Assembly (NCBI RefSeq): GCF_004363095.1 | Contig: NZ_SNYO01000001.1 | Coordinates: forward strand, 558,001 to 622,000 | DNA: 64,000 nucleotides | Direction: 5' to 3' | Origin: Actinomycetospora succinea | GTDB lineage: Bacteria; Actinomycetota; Actinomycetes; Mycobacteriales; Pseudonocardiaceae | In this document: positions 14,563 through 22,460 of the stretch, piece after piece | Position numbering within the stretch: position 1 is the stretch's first letter | How the letters are laid out: each line of letters opens with the position of its first letter | Position numbers and translations under genes: made by a program | Notes under the pieces: model-generated | Told to the model about the DNA's origin: nothing | The model's input: only the letters and a program-made list of their open reading frames with translations | Database searches by the model: none

Positions 14563-15384
14563 ATGGCGGCCGTGATGCAGCCGGATCCCCGCACGGCCGA
14601 CCCCGACACCGTGATCCGCATCGGCGGTGTCGGCGTGCGCCGCAGCGGCTCCGACCTGCTCGCCGACCTGGACTGGACCGTCGAGCTCGACGAGCGCTGG
14701 GTGATCCTCGGACCGAACGGCGCGGGGAAGACCACGCTGCTCAAGCTCGCCGCCGCCGAGATGCACCCCACGACGGGCACCGTCGAACTGCTGGGCGAGC
14801 GCCTCGGCCGCGTCGACGTCTTCGAGCTGCGCCCACGCATCGGTCTCGCCTCGGCGAGCCTCGCCGGGCGCGTGCCGCCCGACGAGACCGCGTTCGACGT
14901 GGTGCGCAGCGCCGGGTGGGGCGTGCTCGGCACCTGGCGCGAGCGCTACGACGAGACCGACGACCGCCGCGCGGCCGGGCTCATGGAGATGATGGGCGTC
15001 GCCCCGCTGTCCGGGCGGCACTACGGGACGCTGTCCACCGGCGAGCGCCAGCGGGTGCTGCTGGCGCGGGCCCTGATGACCGACCCCGAGCTGCTGCTGC
15101 TCGACGAGCCGGCCGCGGGGCTGGACCTCGGTGCCCGCGAGGACCTCGTCGAGCTGCTCTCCGAGCTGGCCGCCGACCCGGACGGCCCGGCGACCGTGAT
15201 GGTCACCCACCACGTCGAGGAGATCCCGCCGAACTGCAGCCACGCGATGCTGCTGCGCGAGGGACGGGTGGTCGCCCAGGGCCTGCTCGACGACGTGATG
15301 ACGTCGGAGAACCTGTCGGCGACCTTCGACCAGCCGCTCGAGCTCACGAGCAGGCGGCGGCGCTTCACCGCGTTCCGGAGATAG
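14563..15384 (+). CDS. ABC transporter ATP-binding protein (Rv3041c-like)
   Basis: A stand-alone ABC ATPase of 273 residues. Walker A is GPNGAGKTT (about residues 50-58), signature LSTGERQR, Walker B LLLLDEPAAGLD, and the switch histidine is in MVTHHVEEI. No permease lies next to it, so the substrate and whether it is a transporter at all are unknown. It is followed 39 bases later by the enoyl-CoA hydratase-like gene on the same strand, an order I recall from the mycobacterial Rv3041c-Rv3037c block. ATG 14563 is used; ATG 14575 is possible and would shorten it by four residues. Confidence 0.88.
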   Translation: MAAVMQPDPRTADPDTVIRIGGVGVRRSGSDLLADLDWTVELDERWVILGPNGAGKTTLLKLAAAEMHPTTGTVELLGERLGRVDVFELRPRIGLASASLAGRVPPDETAFDVVRSAGWGVLGTWRERYDETDDRRAAGLMEMMGVAPLSGRHYGTLSTGERQRVLLARALMTDPELLLLDEPAAGLDLGAREDLVELLSELAADPDGPATVMVTHHVEEIPPNCSHAMLLREGRVVAQGLLDDVMTSENLSATFDQPLELTSRRRRFTAFRR

Positions 15385-15423
15385 GGTCCGGCGCGCCATG
15401 ACCAGACCTGAGGAGGCTCGTCG

Positions 15424-16203
15424 GTGACGGAGTTCGTGCGGCTCGAGGTGGACGGCGGCGTGGGCACCATCCGCCTGGACCGCCCCCCGATGAACGCGAT
15501 CAACCGCCAGGTGCAGGACGAGCTGGTGGAGGTCGCCGCGGAGGCGACCAGCCGCAACGACGTGCGCGCGGTCGTCGTGTACGGCGGCGAGAAGACGCTC
15601 GCGGCCGGCGCGGACGTCAAGGAGATGGCCGACATGACCTACTCCGAGATGGCCGAGCGGACCCACCAGCTCTCGCGCGGCTTCGGGGCGGTCTCGGAGA
15701 TCCCGAAGCCGACGGTGGCCGCGATCACCGGCTACGCGCTCGGCGGCGGCTTCGAGGTCGCGCTGTCGTGCGACCGCCGCATCGCCGGCGACAACGCGAC
15801 GGTCGGCCAGCCGGAGATCCTGCTCGGGATCATCCCCGGCGGCGGCGGGACGCAGCGCCTCGCGCGCCTCGTCGGGCCGGCGAAGGCCAAGGACGTGATC
15901 TTCACCGGCCGCTTCGTCAAGGCCCCCGAGGCCCTGGAGATGGGCCTGGTGGACGAGGTCGTGGCGCCGGACGAGGTCTACACCCGCGCCCATGCCTGGG
16001 CGACCCAGTTCGCCACCGGGCCCACCCGCGCGCTCGCCGCGGCCAAGAACGCGATCGACCGCGGGCTCGAGATCGACCTGCGCGACGGGCTCGCCGTCGA
16101 GTCGGAGCTGTTCGCGGCGCTGTTCGGCACCGAGGACCAGACGATCGGCATGCGGTCGTTCGTCGAGAACGGGCCGGGCAAGGCCACGTTCCTCGGCCGG
16201 TGA
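15424..16203 (+). CDS. Enoyl-CoA hydratase/isomerase family protein (EchA17-like)
   Basis: A crotonase-fold enzyme of 259 residues expected to act on an acyl-CoA. The oxyanion-hole segment AAGADVKEMADM and the ALGGGFEVALSCDRRIA loop are present. PEILLGIIPGGGGTQRLARLVG contains the Glu that usually serves as a catalytic residue in hydratases (GQPEILLG). It ends with the normal RSFVENGPGKATFLGR. The GTG start at 15424 is preceded by GAGGAGG about 8 bases upstream. It overlaps the next methyltransferase gene as GTGA. The natural substrate is not evident from sequence. Confidence 0.9.
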   Translation: MTEFVRLEVDGGVGTIRLDRPPMNAINRQVQDELVEVAAEATSRNDVRAVVVYGGEKTLAAGADVKEMADMTYSEMAERTHQLSRGFGAVSEIPKPTVAAITGYALGGGFEVALSCDRRIAGDNATVGQPEILLGIIPGGGGTQRLARLVGPAKAKDVIFTGRFVKAPEALEMGLVDEVVAPDEVYTRAHAWATQFATGPTRALAAAKNAIDRGLEIDLRDGLAVESELFAALFGTEDQTIGMRSFVENGPGKATFLGR

Positions 16204-17132
16204 GCCCGACCCAGGCGGAGGTCGACGCGGCGCGCGACGACCCCAAGCTCGCCAACGTCCTCTACCACGACTGGGAGTCCGACTCCTACGACGAGAAGTG
16301 GTCGATCTCGTTCGACGAGCGCTGCACGACGTTTGCGGTGGACCGGTTCCGTGCCGTCAACCCGGGCTCCGAGACCTACGACCACGCCCTCGAGCTGGGC
16401 TGCGGCACCGGGTTCTTCCTGCTCAACCTCATGCAGGGCGGGATCGCGCGGCGCGGCACGGTCACCGACCTCTCGCCGGGGATGGTCGCGGTGGCGACGC
16501 GCAACGCGGCGAACCTCGGCCTCGACGTCGAGGGCCGGGTGGCCGACGCCGAGACGATCCCGGTGCCCGACGCGTCGGTCGACCTGGTGGTCGGGCACGC
16601 CGTGCTGCACCACATCCCGGACCTCGACACCGCGTTCCGCGAGATCCTCCGGGTGCTCAAGCCCGGCGGGCGGTTCGTCTTCGCGGGCGAGCCGACGCGC
16701 CTCGGCGACCTCTACGCGCGCAAGCTCGGCCAGGCGACGTGGTGGGCGACGACCCGGTTCGCGCCGGCGTCGTGGCTGCGCCCGCAGGTCGAGCTGGACG
16801 AGTCCTCGCGGGCGGCGGCGCTCGAGTCGGTGGTCGACCAGCACGTCTTCGACCCCGACCGCCTCGAGCGCTTCGCCCACGCCGCCGGTGCGGTCGACGT
16901 CCGCGTCGTCACCGAGGAGCTCACCGCGGCCGTGTTCGGGTGGCCGGTGCGCACCTTCGAGGCCGCCGTACCGCCGGAGCGCCTCGGCATGGGCTGGGCG
17001 ATGTTCGCCTACCGCGCGTGGCAGCGGCTGTCCTGGGTGGACTCGCGCGTGCTGAGCCGTGTCGTCCCGCGCTCGCTGTTCTACAACGCGCTGGTCACGG
17101 GCGTGCGGCCCCCGGATCCCGTCCGCGTGTAG
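16200..17132 (+). CDS. Class I SAM-dependent methyltransferase (Rv3038c-like)
   Basis: A 310-residue methyltransferase. Motif I is ALELGCGTGFFLLNL (about residues 64-78), followed by DLSPGMVAVATRNA. The motif II/III region is DASVDLVVGHAVLHHIPD, and LRVLKPGGRFVFAGEPTRLGDL follows. The C-terminal 120 residues are a helical extension of no clear function. The GTG start overlaps the stop of the preceding gene and its own TAG overlaps the GTG of the next, so the genes are coupled. Acceptor unknown; because the wider region resembles the mycobacterial methylglucan locus, a carbohydrate or lipid hydroxyl is possible but unproven. Confidence 0.87.
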   Translation: MSPTQAEVDAARDDPKLANVLYHDWESDSYDEKWSISFDERCTTFAVDRFRAVNPGSETYDHALELGCGTGFFLLNLMQGGIARRGTVTDLSPGMVAVATRNAANLGLDVEGRVADAETIPVPDASVDLVVGHAVLHHIPDLDTAFREILRVLKPGGRFVFAGEPTRLGDLYARKLGQATWWATTRFAPASWLRPQVELDESSRAAALESVVDQHVFDPDRLERFAHAAGAVDVRVVTEELTAAVFGWPVRTFEAAVPPERLGMGWAMFAYRAWQRLSWVDSRVLSRVVPRSLFYNALVTGVRPPDPVRV

Positions 17133-18325
17133 TGCCCTACGCCTTCACCCTCGACGACGTCGCGTACCTGGCCTCCGCGGCCGGGCGCGACGCCGTCGCG
17201 GGGGCGGCTCCTCTCGTGCGCGCCGACCGTCTCCGGGCCGTGCAGACGCTGCGCGAGCGGCTCGGCGACCGCGCCGCGCCGGTGCTCGAGACCGCGCTGC
17301 TCCAGGACCGCGCCCGCGGGCGGGTCCCCGACGGCTGGCTGCTCACCGCCGACGCCGCCGAGCAGGCGACCGCCGCCCCGGTCGCGGCGCACCGCGCGGC
17401 GCGGCTCGCGGGCCGCGACGTGCACGACGTGACGTGCTCGGTGGGGGCGGAGCTCTTCGCCTTGCGGGGCGTGGCCGGGCGTCTCCTCGGCTCCGACCTC
17501 GACCCGGTCCGCCTGGCCATGGCCCGCGTCAACGTCCCCGGCGTGCCCCTGGTCCGCGCCGACGCCCTGGCGCCGCCGTCGCGGGACACGGTGCTCGTCG
17601 CCGACCCCGCCCGCCGGACCGCCGCCGGCCGCCGCACCTGGCGCCCGGCCGACTTCGCCCCGCCCCTCGATCAGCTCGCCGAGGTGTGTCAGCGTGGGGG
17701 CCACGCTGGCACTGAACGTCAGGAAAGCACCCACGATCTCGTCGTCTCGACGGCGCCGGGCCTCGACGTCACGCTCGCTCCCTGGGCTGCCGAGGTCGAG
17801 CTCGTCAGCCTCGACGGCCGGGTCCGCGAGGCCGCGCTGTGGTCGGAGGGCCTCGCGACGACGTCCCGGCGGGCGACGGTGCTGTCCAGCCGCGGCCTCA
17901 GGTTCGAGGTCACCGACGCCGAGGACGACACGTGCCCCGTCGCGCTCACGGGGGAGTGGATCGTCGACCCCGACGGCGCGATCGTCCGGGCCGGCCTGGT
18001 GCGCCAGTACGGGGCGCGCCACGGGCTGTGGCGCCTCGACGAGCACCTCGCCTACCTCTCCGGCGACGCCCCGCCGCCCGGCGTCCGCGCGTTCCGGGTG
18101 CTCGAGCACGGCCGGTACACGGAGAAGACGCTGCGCCGCACGCTCGCCGACCGCGGCGTCGGGCGCGTCGAGATCCTCGTGCGCGGCCTCGACGTCGACC
18201 CGAACGCCCTGCGGCCCCGCCTCAAGCTGCGCGGCGACGCCGAGGCCACCGTCGTCCTCGCCCGCCTCGCGACCGGGCCGGAGGCCTACGTGTGTGAGGC
18301 CGTGGCCGGACAGGGCAGCCCGTAG
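17132..18325 (+). CDS. SAM methyltransferase-fold protein with THUMP-like domain (Rv3037c-like), carrying a palindromic insert
   Basis: A 397-residue protein of the family with an N-terminal Rossmann methyltransferase fold and a C-terminal THUMP-like domain. Visible landmarks are DVTCSVGAELFAL (motif I region, near residue 100), LGSDLDPVRLAMARVN, VLVADPARRTAAGRR and DFAPPLDQL. The C-terminal domain is VLEHGRYTEKTLRRTL to LRPRLKLRGDAEATVVLARL. Between DFAPPLDQLAEV and LVVSTAPGLD lies a segment (CQRGGHAGTERQESTHD, about residues 186-202) that coincides with a dispersed palindromic repeat and is probably an insertion in a surface loop; the reading frame is kept. The GTG start overlaps the previous stop. 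An RNA or glycan substrate has not been shown here. Confidence 0.84.
   Translation: MPYAFTLDDVAYLASAAGRDAVAGAAPLVRADRLRAVQTLRERLGDRAAPVLETALLQDRARGRVPDGWLLTADAAEQATAAPVAAHRAARLAGRDVHDVTCSVGAELFALRGVAGRLLGSDLDPVRLAMARVNVPGVPLVRADALAPPSRDTVLVADPARRTAAGRRTWRPADFAPPLDQLAEVCQRGGHAGTERQESTHDLVVSTAPGLDVTLAPWAAEVELVSLDGRVREAALWSEGLATTSRRATVLSSRGLRFEVTDAEDDTCPVALTGEWIVDPDGAIVRAGLVRQYGARHGLWRLDEHLAYLSGDAPPPGVRAFRVLEHGRYTEKTLRRTLADRGVGRVEILVRGLDVDPNALRPRLKLRGDAEATVVLARLATGPEAYVCEAVAGQGSP
17684..17738 (-). repeat. Dispersed palindromic repeat, copy A, in frame within a coding sequence
   Basis: Its reverse complement aligns with the element at 22407-22460 over about 50 bases with only a handful of differences. 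Shared blocks are GATCGTGG, GCTTTCCT, ACGTT and CCAGCGTGG-CCACGCTGA. The internal hairpin is CAGCGTGG, 3-nt loop, CCACGCTG. It adds about 18 codons to the THUMP-like protein without breaking the frame. Confidence 0.75.
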
Positions 18326-18328
18326 CCC

Positions 18329-18661
18329 ATGGATGCGGAGCAGGCTCGGACCCGGATGACCGAGGAGCGCGAGCGCCTGCAGGAGCTCGGGCGCTCCGTC
18401 GCGACCGAGGACCCGGACCCGTCCGACGAGGACATGGGTCTGCGGGGCCGGCGCGAGGCCGACGTCGCCACCGAGGTGGAGACCCGGATGGAGGACCGGG
18501 GGATGGCCGACGACGTCGCCCGCCAGATCGGGGACATCGACGCCGCCCTCGCCCGCGTCGACGACGGCACCTGGGGCACGTGCACGGTGTGCGGGAAGGC
18601 CATCGACGACGAGCGGCTCGAGGCGCTGCCGCAGGCCACGACCTGCCGCGATCACATGTGA
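18329..18661 (+). CDS. TraR/DksA-type zinc finger protein
   Basis: A 110-residue protein. Residues 1-80 are charged, probably helical hairpin (EEREERLQEL-type then MADDVARQIGDIDAALARVDDGTWG). The DksA/TraR finger CTVCGKAIDDERLEALPQATTCRDH supplies Cys residues and a terminal Cys-His for one zinc. Members bind RNA polymerase through the secondary channel or act as small regulators; which applies here cannot be read from sequence. It starts 3 bases after the THUMP-like gene stop and overlaps the convergent nucleoside hydrolase gene by 10 bases at a palindrome. Confidence 0.87.
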   Translation: MDAEQARTRMTEERERLQELGRSVATEDPDPSDEDMGLRGRREADVATEVETRMEDRGMADDVARQIGDIDAALARVDDGTWGTCTVCGKAIDDERLEALPQATTCRDHM

Positions 18662-18663
18662 TC
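18650..18663. other. Shared palindromic 3' end of two convergent genes (DHM-stop on both strands)
   Basis: GATCACATGTGATC is a perfect 14-bp palindrome. Read rightwards it encodes the DksA-type protein's last residues DHM and stop. Read leftwards it encodes DHM and stop of the nucleoside hydrolase. Confidence 0.9.
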
Positions 18664-19590
18664 GCCCAGGCGGCGGAGCAGTGCAGCGCGCACCCCGTCG
18701 ACGTCGGTGCCGTCGGGGACCGCGACGTCGACGGTCCGGCCGCCCGGCGCGCGCCCGCGGCGGTCGGCGAGCACCGTGCCCCGCGCCGGGCCGAGCGAGG
18801 TGTCGACCTCGAGCTCGAGCGGCACCGTCGCCAGCGTCCCGGGCGCGACCGCCTCGAGCAGCGCCACCGCGTCGTGGATCGGCACCCGGTCGACGCCGAG
18901 GGCCTCCCCGCGGGCGTAGACGTCGCGCGTCGCGGCCAGGGCCTCGCCGACGGGCCCCGAGGCCGCCAGCGCGGAGAGCCACGCCCGGTCGACCGTCACC
19001 ACGTGCGTGAGGTCGAGCGGGACCAGCGTCGTCGGCACCCGTTCCTCGACGAGCACCCGGCGCGCCGCCTCGGGGTCGGACCAGACGTTGAACTCGGCGC
19101 CGGCGCTGACGTTGCCGCCGATCCCGATCGAGCCGCCCATGACGACGAGGCGCCCGATCCGCTCGGCCAGGTCCGGGCGGGTCGCGAGCAGGAGCGCGAC
19201 GTCGGTCAGCGGGCCGATCGCGGCGAGCACGACCGGCTCGGTGGCCGCCGACAGCACGTCCGCGATGACGTCCAGCGCCCGTCCCGCCGGTTCCGGGCCG
19301 AGCGGGCCGAAGCGCTCGGCGACCCCGCCGAGCCCGTCGTCACCGTGCACGTCCGCCGCCCGCTGCGTCGTCGGGTGGATCAGCGGCCGCTCGGCGCCGA
19401 CGCCCAGCGGGACGTCCCCGCGCCCGAGCATCCCGAGCAGGCGCCGCGCGTTGGTCGTCGTGGTGGCGAGGTCGACGTTGCCGAACACGGCGGTGACGGC
19501 GCGCAGCTCGACCTCGGAGGCGCGGGCGGCGAGCGCGATCGCGTAGGCGTCGTCGACACCCGGGTCGGTGTCGACGATCAGCGGCGTCAC
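18652..19590 (-). CDS. Nucleoside hydrolase (inosine/uridine-preferring family)
   Basis: Cleaves the N-glycosidic bond of ribonucleosides, releasing ribose and base. It has 312 residues. The diagnostic Ca2+-binding motif is right at the N-terminus (TPLIVDTDPGVDDAYAI), NVDLATTTTNARRLL follows, and VVMGGSIGIGGNVSAGAEFNVWSDPEAA and HDAVALL complete the site. The GTG at 19590 overlaps the stop of the ribokinase gene (GTGA), and the pairing makes sense because ribokinase would phosphorylate the released ribose. Its 3' end overlaps the convergent DksA-type gene. Confidence 0.93.
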   Translation of the reverse strand: MTPLIVDTDPGVDDAYAIALAARASEVELRAVTAVFGNVDLATTTTNARRLLGMLGRGDVPLGVGAERPLIHPTTQRAADVHGDDGLGGVAERFGPLGPEPAGRALDVIADVLSAATEPVVLAAIGPLTDVALLLATRPDLAERIGRLVVMGGSIGIGGNVSAGAEFNVWSDPEAARRVLVEERVPTTLVPLDLTHVVTVDRAWLSALAASGPVGEALAATRDVYARGEALGVDRVPIHDAVALLEAVAPGTLATVPLELEVDTSLGPARGTVLADRRGRAPGGRTVDVAVPDGTDVDGVRAALLRRLGDHM

Positions 19591-20435
19591 GGGACGTCGA
19601 CCTCCCCGAGGGTCGGGAGCGAGGGCTGGGCGCCGGGCCGGGTCGCGGCGAGCGCGCCGGCGCGGCAGGCGCGGAGCAGGGCGGTCTCGTCGTCGAGGTC
19701 GGTGGCGAGCGCGAGCGCCAGCGCCGCGGTGAAGGCGTCCCCGGCGGCGGTGCCGTCGACGGCGTCGACGGGCGGCGGCTCCACGGTCGCGACGACGTGC
19801 CCGCGCCGGCGCAGCTCGGCCCCCGCGGCGCCGTGGGTGATCGCGACGGCGGCGAGGTCGTCCAGGTCGGCGTGCGCGGCGAGCGCCCCGAACTCGGCGG
19901 CGTTGACGCAGACCAGGTCGACGTCCACGAGCACGTCCCCGGCGACGGGTCGGGCGGGGGCGGCGTTGAGGACGGTGAAGCCCGGCGCGGCCATGGCCGT
20001 CGCGACCGCCTCGTCGGGGACCTCGAGCACGGTCAGGACGACGTCGGCGTCGAGGTCCTCGGGCGCGACGGTGAGCGTGGCGTTGGCGCCGGCGTCGATG
20101 ACGATCGTGGTCTCGCCGTCGTCGTCGACCTGGATCATCGCGGTGCCGGTGGGCGCGTCGCGGGCGATGCGGATGTGGCGCAGGTCGACGCCGCCGGCGC
20201 GCAGGAGGGTCAGGGCCTCGCCGGCGAGCGGGTCGTCGCCGACGGCGGCGTGGAGGCGGACCTGCGCGCCGAGGCGGGCGGCCGCGAGCGCCTGGTTGGC
20301 GCCCTTGCCGCCGGGCACGCGGGTCACGCCGTGGGCGGTCAGCGTCTCCCCGGGGCCCGGGAGCCGCTCGACCCGCGCCACGAGGTCGAGGTTGACGCTG
20401 CCGACGACGGCCACCCTCGGACCATGACGAGACAT
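19587..20435 (-). CDS. rbsK: Ribokinase (PfkB family)
   Basis: Phosphorylates D-ribose to ribose-5-phosphate, here probably ribose from the co-transcribed nucleoside hydrolase. It is 282 residues, slightly shorter than the typical 300. PfkB signature 1 is VPGGKGANQALAAARLG (about residues 40-56) and signature 2 is DAVDGTAAGDAFTAALALAL with the catalytic Asp in AAGDAF. Substrate-contact NLDLVARV is at the N-terminus. The ATG at 20435 lies only 23 bases from the divergent acyltransferase start. Another PfkB sugar kinase specificity is possible, but ribose fits sequence and context best. Confidence 0.88.
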   Translation of the reverse strand: MSRHGPRVAVVGSVNLDLVARVERLPGPGETLTAHGVTRVPGGKGANQALAAARLGAQVRLHAAVGDDPLAGEALTLLRAGGVDLRHIRIARDAPTGTAMIQVDDDGETTIVIDAGANATLTVAPEDLDADVVLTVLEVPDEAVATAMAAPGFTVLNAAPARPVAGDVLVDVDLVCVNAAEFGALAAHADLDDLAAVAITHGAAGAELRRRGHVVATVEPPPVDAVDGTAAGDAFTAALALALATDLDDETALLRACRAGALAATRPGAQPSLPTLGEVDVP

Positions 20436-20445
20436 CGGGCGATCG

Positions 20446-20451
20446 TAGGGT
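20446..20451 (+). promoter_or_regulatory. Probable -10 box, leaderless promoter of the acyltransferase gene
   Basis: TAGGGT is 7 bases from the GTG at 20459 with no Shine-Dalgarno between, the same geometry as for treS and glgP. Confidence 0.4.
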
Positions 20452-20458
20452 CGTCACC

Positions 20459-21166
20459 GTGAGGTCGGATCCGCGCCAGCCGCGACTGCTCACCTGGGCC
20501 TCGTTGCGCTGGATCGTGCGCCACCGCGCGTGGACGCCGTACTACCTGGTGCGCTACTGGCGGATGATGAAGGTCCGCGCGCGGCAGCCGCACATCGTGC
20601 TGCGCGGGCTGGTGTTCCTCGGCAAGGGCGTGCACCTCGAGGCGCGCGAGGGGTTCGGGCGCCTCGAGATCGGCCGCTTCGTGCACATCGGCGACCACAC
20701 CCGGCTGCGCTGCCACGAGGGCTCGCTGCGGATCGGGGACAAGTCGGTGTTCGGCAACGAGAACACGGTCAACTGCTACCTCGACATCGAGTTCGGCGAG
20801 GCGACGCTGCTCTCGGACTGGATCTACGTCTGCGACTTCGACCACCGCTACGCCGACGTGCACGTGCCGATCAAGGACCAGGGCATCGTCAAGACGCCCG
20901 TGCGCGTCGGGCCGGAGACGTGGATCGGGACGAAGGTGACGGTGCTGCGCGGCGCGCGCATCGGGCGCGGCTGCGTGATCGGCGCGCACGCGGTGGTGCG
21001 GGGGGACGTCCCGGACCACGCGGTGGCCGTCGGTGCGCCGGCGCGCGTGGTCCGCGACCGGATGGCCGACTACGAGGCCGCCGCCGCGGACCGGGCGGCG
21101 CTCGCCGACATCGCGCGGAAGACCGCGCTGGCGGCGGGGCAGGCGGTGGAGTCGGACCTCACGTGA
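20459..21166 (+). CDS. Left-handed beta-helix (hexapeptide) acyltransferase, Rv3034c-like
   Basis: A 235-residue O-acetyl/acyltransferase of the hexapeptide-repeat class. Residues 1-45 are a basic, partly hydrophobic N-terminal region (LRWIVRHRAWTPYYLVRYWRMM). Repeated IG-type turns follow (LEIGRFVHIGDHTRL, LRIGDKSVFGNENTV, TWIGTKVTVLRGARIGRGCVIGAHAVV) and the capping AVAVGAPARVV. The catalytic His is likely in CDFDHRY. In mycobacteria the homologous gene sits in the methylglucose lipopolysaccharide cluster, where short-chain acylation of the glucan is needed. The neighbouring GT4 and GH57 genes support that role here. Its last three codons share a palindrome with the convergent GT4 gene. Confidence 0.86.
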   Translation: MRSDPRQPRLLTWASLRWIVRHRAWTPYYLVRYWRMMKVRARQPHIVLRGLVFLGKGVHLEAREGFGRLEIGRFVHIGDHTRLRCHEGSLRIGDKSVFGNENTVNCYLDIEFGEATLLSDWIYVCDFDHRYADVHVPIKDQGIVKTPVRVGPETWIGTKVTVLRGARIGRGCVIGAHAVVRGDVPDHAVAVGAPARVVRDRMADYEAAAADRAALADIARKTALAAGQAVESDLT

Positions 21167-21168
21167 GG
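21157..21168. other. Shared palindromic 3' end of acyltransferase and GT4 genes (LT-stop on both strands)
   Basis: CCTCACGTGAGG is a perfect 12-bp palindrome. CTC ACG TGA is read as Leu-Thr-stop in both directions, ending the acyltransferase rightwards and the glycosyltransferase leftwards with an 8-base overlap. Confidence 0.9.
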
Positions 21169-22388
21169 CCGAAGACGTTCCCCGTCGGGATCTTCGGGCG
21201 GCCCAGGACGCGCGGGGGAGCGGGGCGGGCGGTGGCGTAGACGCCCGCGGTCCGGTCGGCGATCGCGGGCCAGGCGAAGTCGGTGTCGAGGCGCGCGCGG
21301 GCGGCGTCGGCGCGGGTGCGCGCGGCGGCCGGGTCGTCGAGGCAGCGGATCACGGCGCGCGCCAGCCCGGGCACGTCGCCGGGGTCGAACGACAGCCCCG
21401 TCACGCCGTCGACGACCACTTCGCCCAGCCCGCCCGCCCGCGACGCGACGAGCGGGGCACCGGCGGCCGCCGCCTCGAGCGCCGTGATCCCGAACGGCTC
21501 GTAGCGGCTGGGGAGGACCGCGGCGTCGGTGCGGGCGAGCAGGTCCCGCAGCGTGGCGTCGTCGACGTGGCCGAGCAGCTTGACCGACCGCCGGACCCGG
21601 GCGGCCCGGGCGCGCTCGGCGAGCCAGTCCGAGCACGAGCCGGTGCCCGCGACGTTAAGCGTCGTGCCGGGGTGGGCGCGGCGGATCGCGGGCAGGGCGG
21701 CGACGAGGTCCTGCACGCCCTTCTCCCACTCGAGGCGTCCGAGGTAGAGGAGGGTCGGGGGACCGGCGGATCGCTCGATGGTGCGCAGCCAGCTCGCGGG
21801 GTCGATGCCGTTGTGGACGACGGCGACGTCGTCGGGGTCGAGGTCGAAGAGTCCCGAGACCTCGGTGCGCATGGCCTCCGAGCAGGTGATGACGGCGTCG
21901 GCGCGGCGGGCGAGCCACCACTCCACGGAGTGCACCTGCTGGTTCAGCGTCTGCGAGAGCCAGCCGCCGTGCCGGCCGGCCTCGGTGGCGTGGACGGTGG
22001 CGACGAGCGGCGCCCCGGTCAGGTCCGCGACGGTGATCGCGGCGTGCGCGACGAGCCAGTCGTGGGCGTGCACGACGTCGGGGCTCCAGCCGCGCAGCAG
22101 CGTCCCGGCGGCGCGCAGCATCGCGTGCCCGAGCCCGAGGGTCCAGGCGACGAGGTCGCGGACGAACTCGAGGTGCGGGGGGTCCTCGGCGACGCGCAGG
22201 ACGCGGACCCCGTCGTGGCGCTCGAGCGTCGTGGGGTGGGTCGCCGCGTCGGTGCCGGTGGGCTGGCGGGCGACGACGACGACGTCGTGGCCGGCGTCCG
22301 CGAGGGCGATCGCCAGCGCGTGCACGTGGCGCCCGAGCCCGCCGACGACCACGGGCGGGTACTCCCAGGAGAGCATCAGGACCCGCAC
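21159..22388 (-). CDS. GT4 alpha-glucosyltransferase (Rv3032-like)
   Basis: A retaining GT-B glycosyltransferase of 409 residues. In mycobacteria the homologue makes the alpha-1,4-glucan chain of methylglucose lipopolysaccharide. The N-terminal donor/acceptor loop is MLSWEYPPVVVGGLGRHVHAL (with GGLGRH near residue 17). VVHNGID and LYLGRLEWEKGVQDLV follow, and the C-terminal EX7E motif is in SRYEPFGITALEAAAAGAPLVAS. The open frame extends 21 codons upstream, but that piece lies in a palindromic repeat. GTG 22388 has GGAGGGAGG upstream and was chosen. It follows GH57 in the same direction and converges with the acyltransferase gene. Confidence 0.92.
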   Translation of the reverse strand: MRVLMLSWEYPPVVVGGLGRHVHALAIALADAGHDVVVVARQPTGTDAATHPTTLERHDGVRVLRVAEDPPHLEFVRDLVAWTLGLGHAMLRAAGTLLRGWSPDVVHAHDWLVAHAAITVADLTGAPLVATVHATEAGRHGGWLSQTLNQQVHSVEWWLARRADAVITCSEAMRTEVSGLFDLDPDDVAVVHNGIDPASWLRTIERSAGPPTLLYLGRLEWEKGVQDLVAALPAIRRAHPGTTLNVAGTGSCSDWLAERARAARVRRSVKLLGHVDDATLRDLLARTDAAVLPSRYEPFGITALEAAAAGAPLVASRAGGLGEVVVDGVTGLSFDPGDVPGLARAVIRCLDDPAAARTRADAARARLDTDFAWPAIADRTAGVYATARPAPPRVLGRPKIPTGNVFGLT

Positions 22389-22406
22389 GCGCGGCCCTCC
22401 CTCCGT

Positions 22407-22460
22407 GATCGTGGCGGCTTTCCTCACGTTGAACGCCAGCGTGGCCGCCACGCTGATCCA
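22407..22460 (+). repeat. Dispersed palindromic repeat, copy B, between GH57 and GT4 genes
   Basis: Intergenic copy of the same family as 17684-17738, with hairpin CAGCGTGG, CCG, CCACGCTG at its 3' half. It abuts the GH57 stop codon. On the plus strand one frame reads AAFLTLNASVAATL, a peptide also recognisable from the other copies. Confidence 0.75.

Noticed and set aside
22389-22451. A longer GT4 protein starting at 22451
   Set aside because: The extra 21 codons lie in the palindromic repeat. GTG 22388 has a strong GGAGGGAGG site and the family N-terminus.
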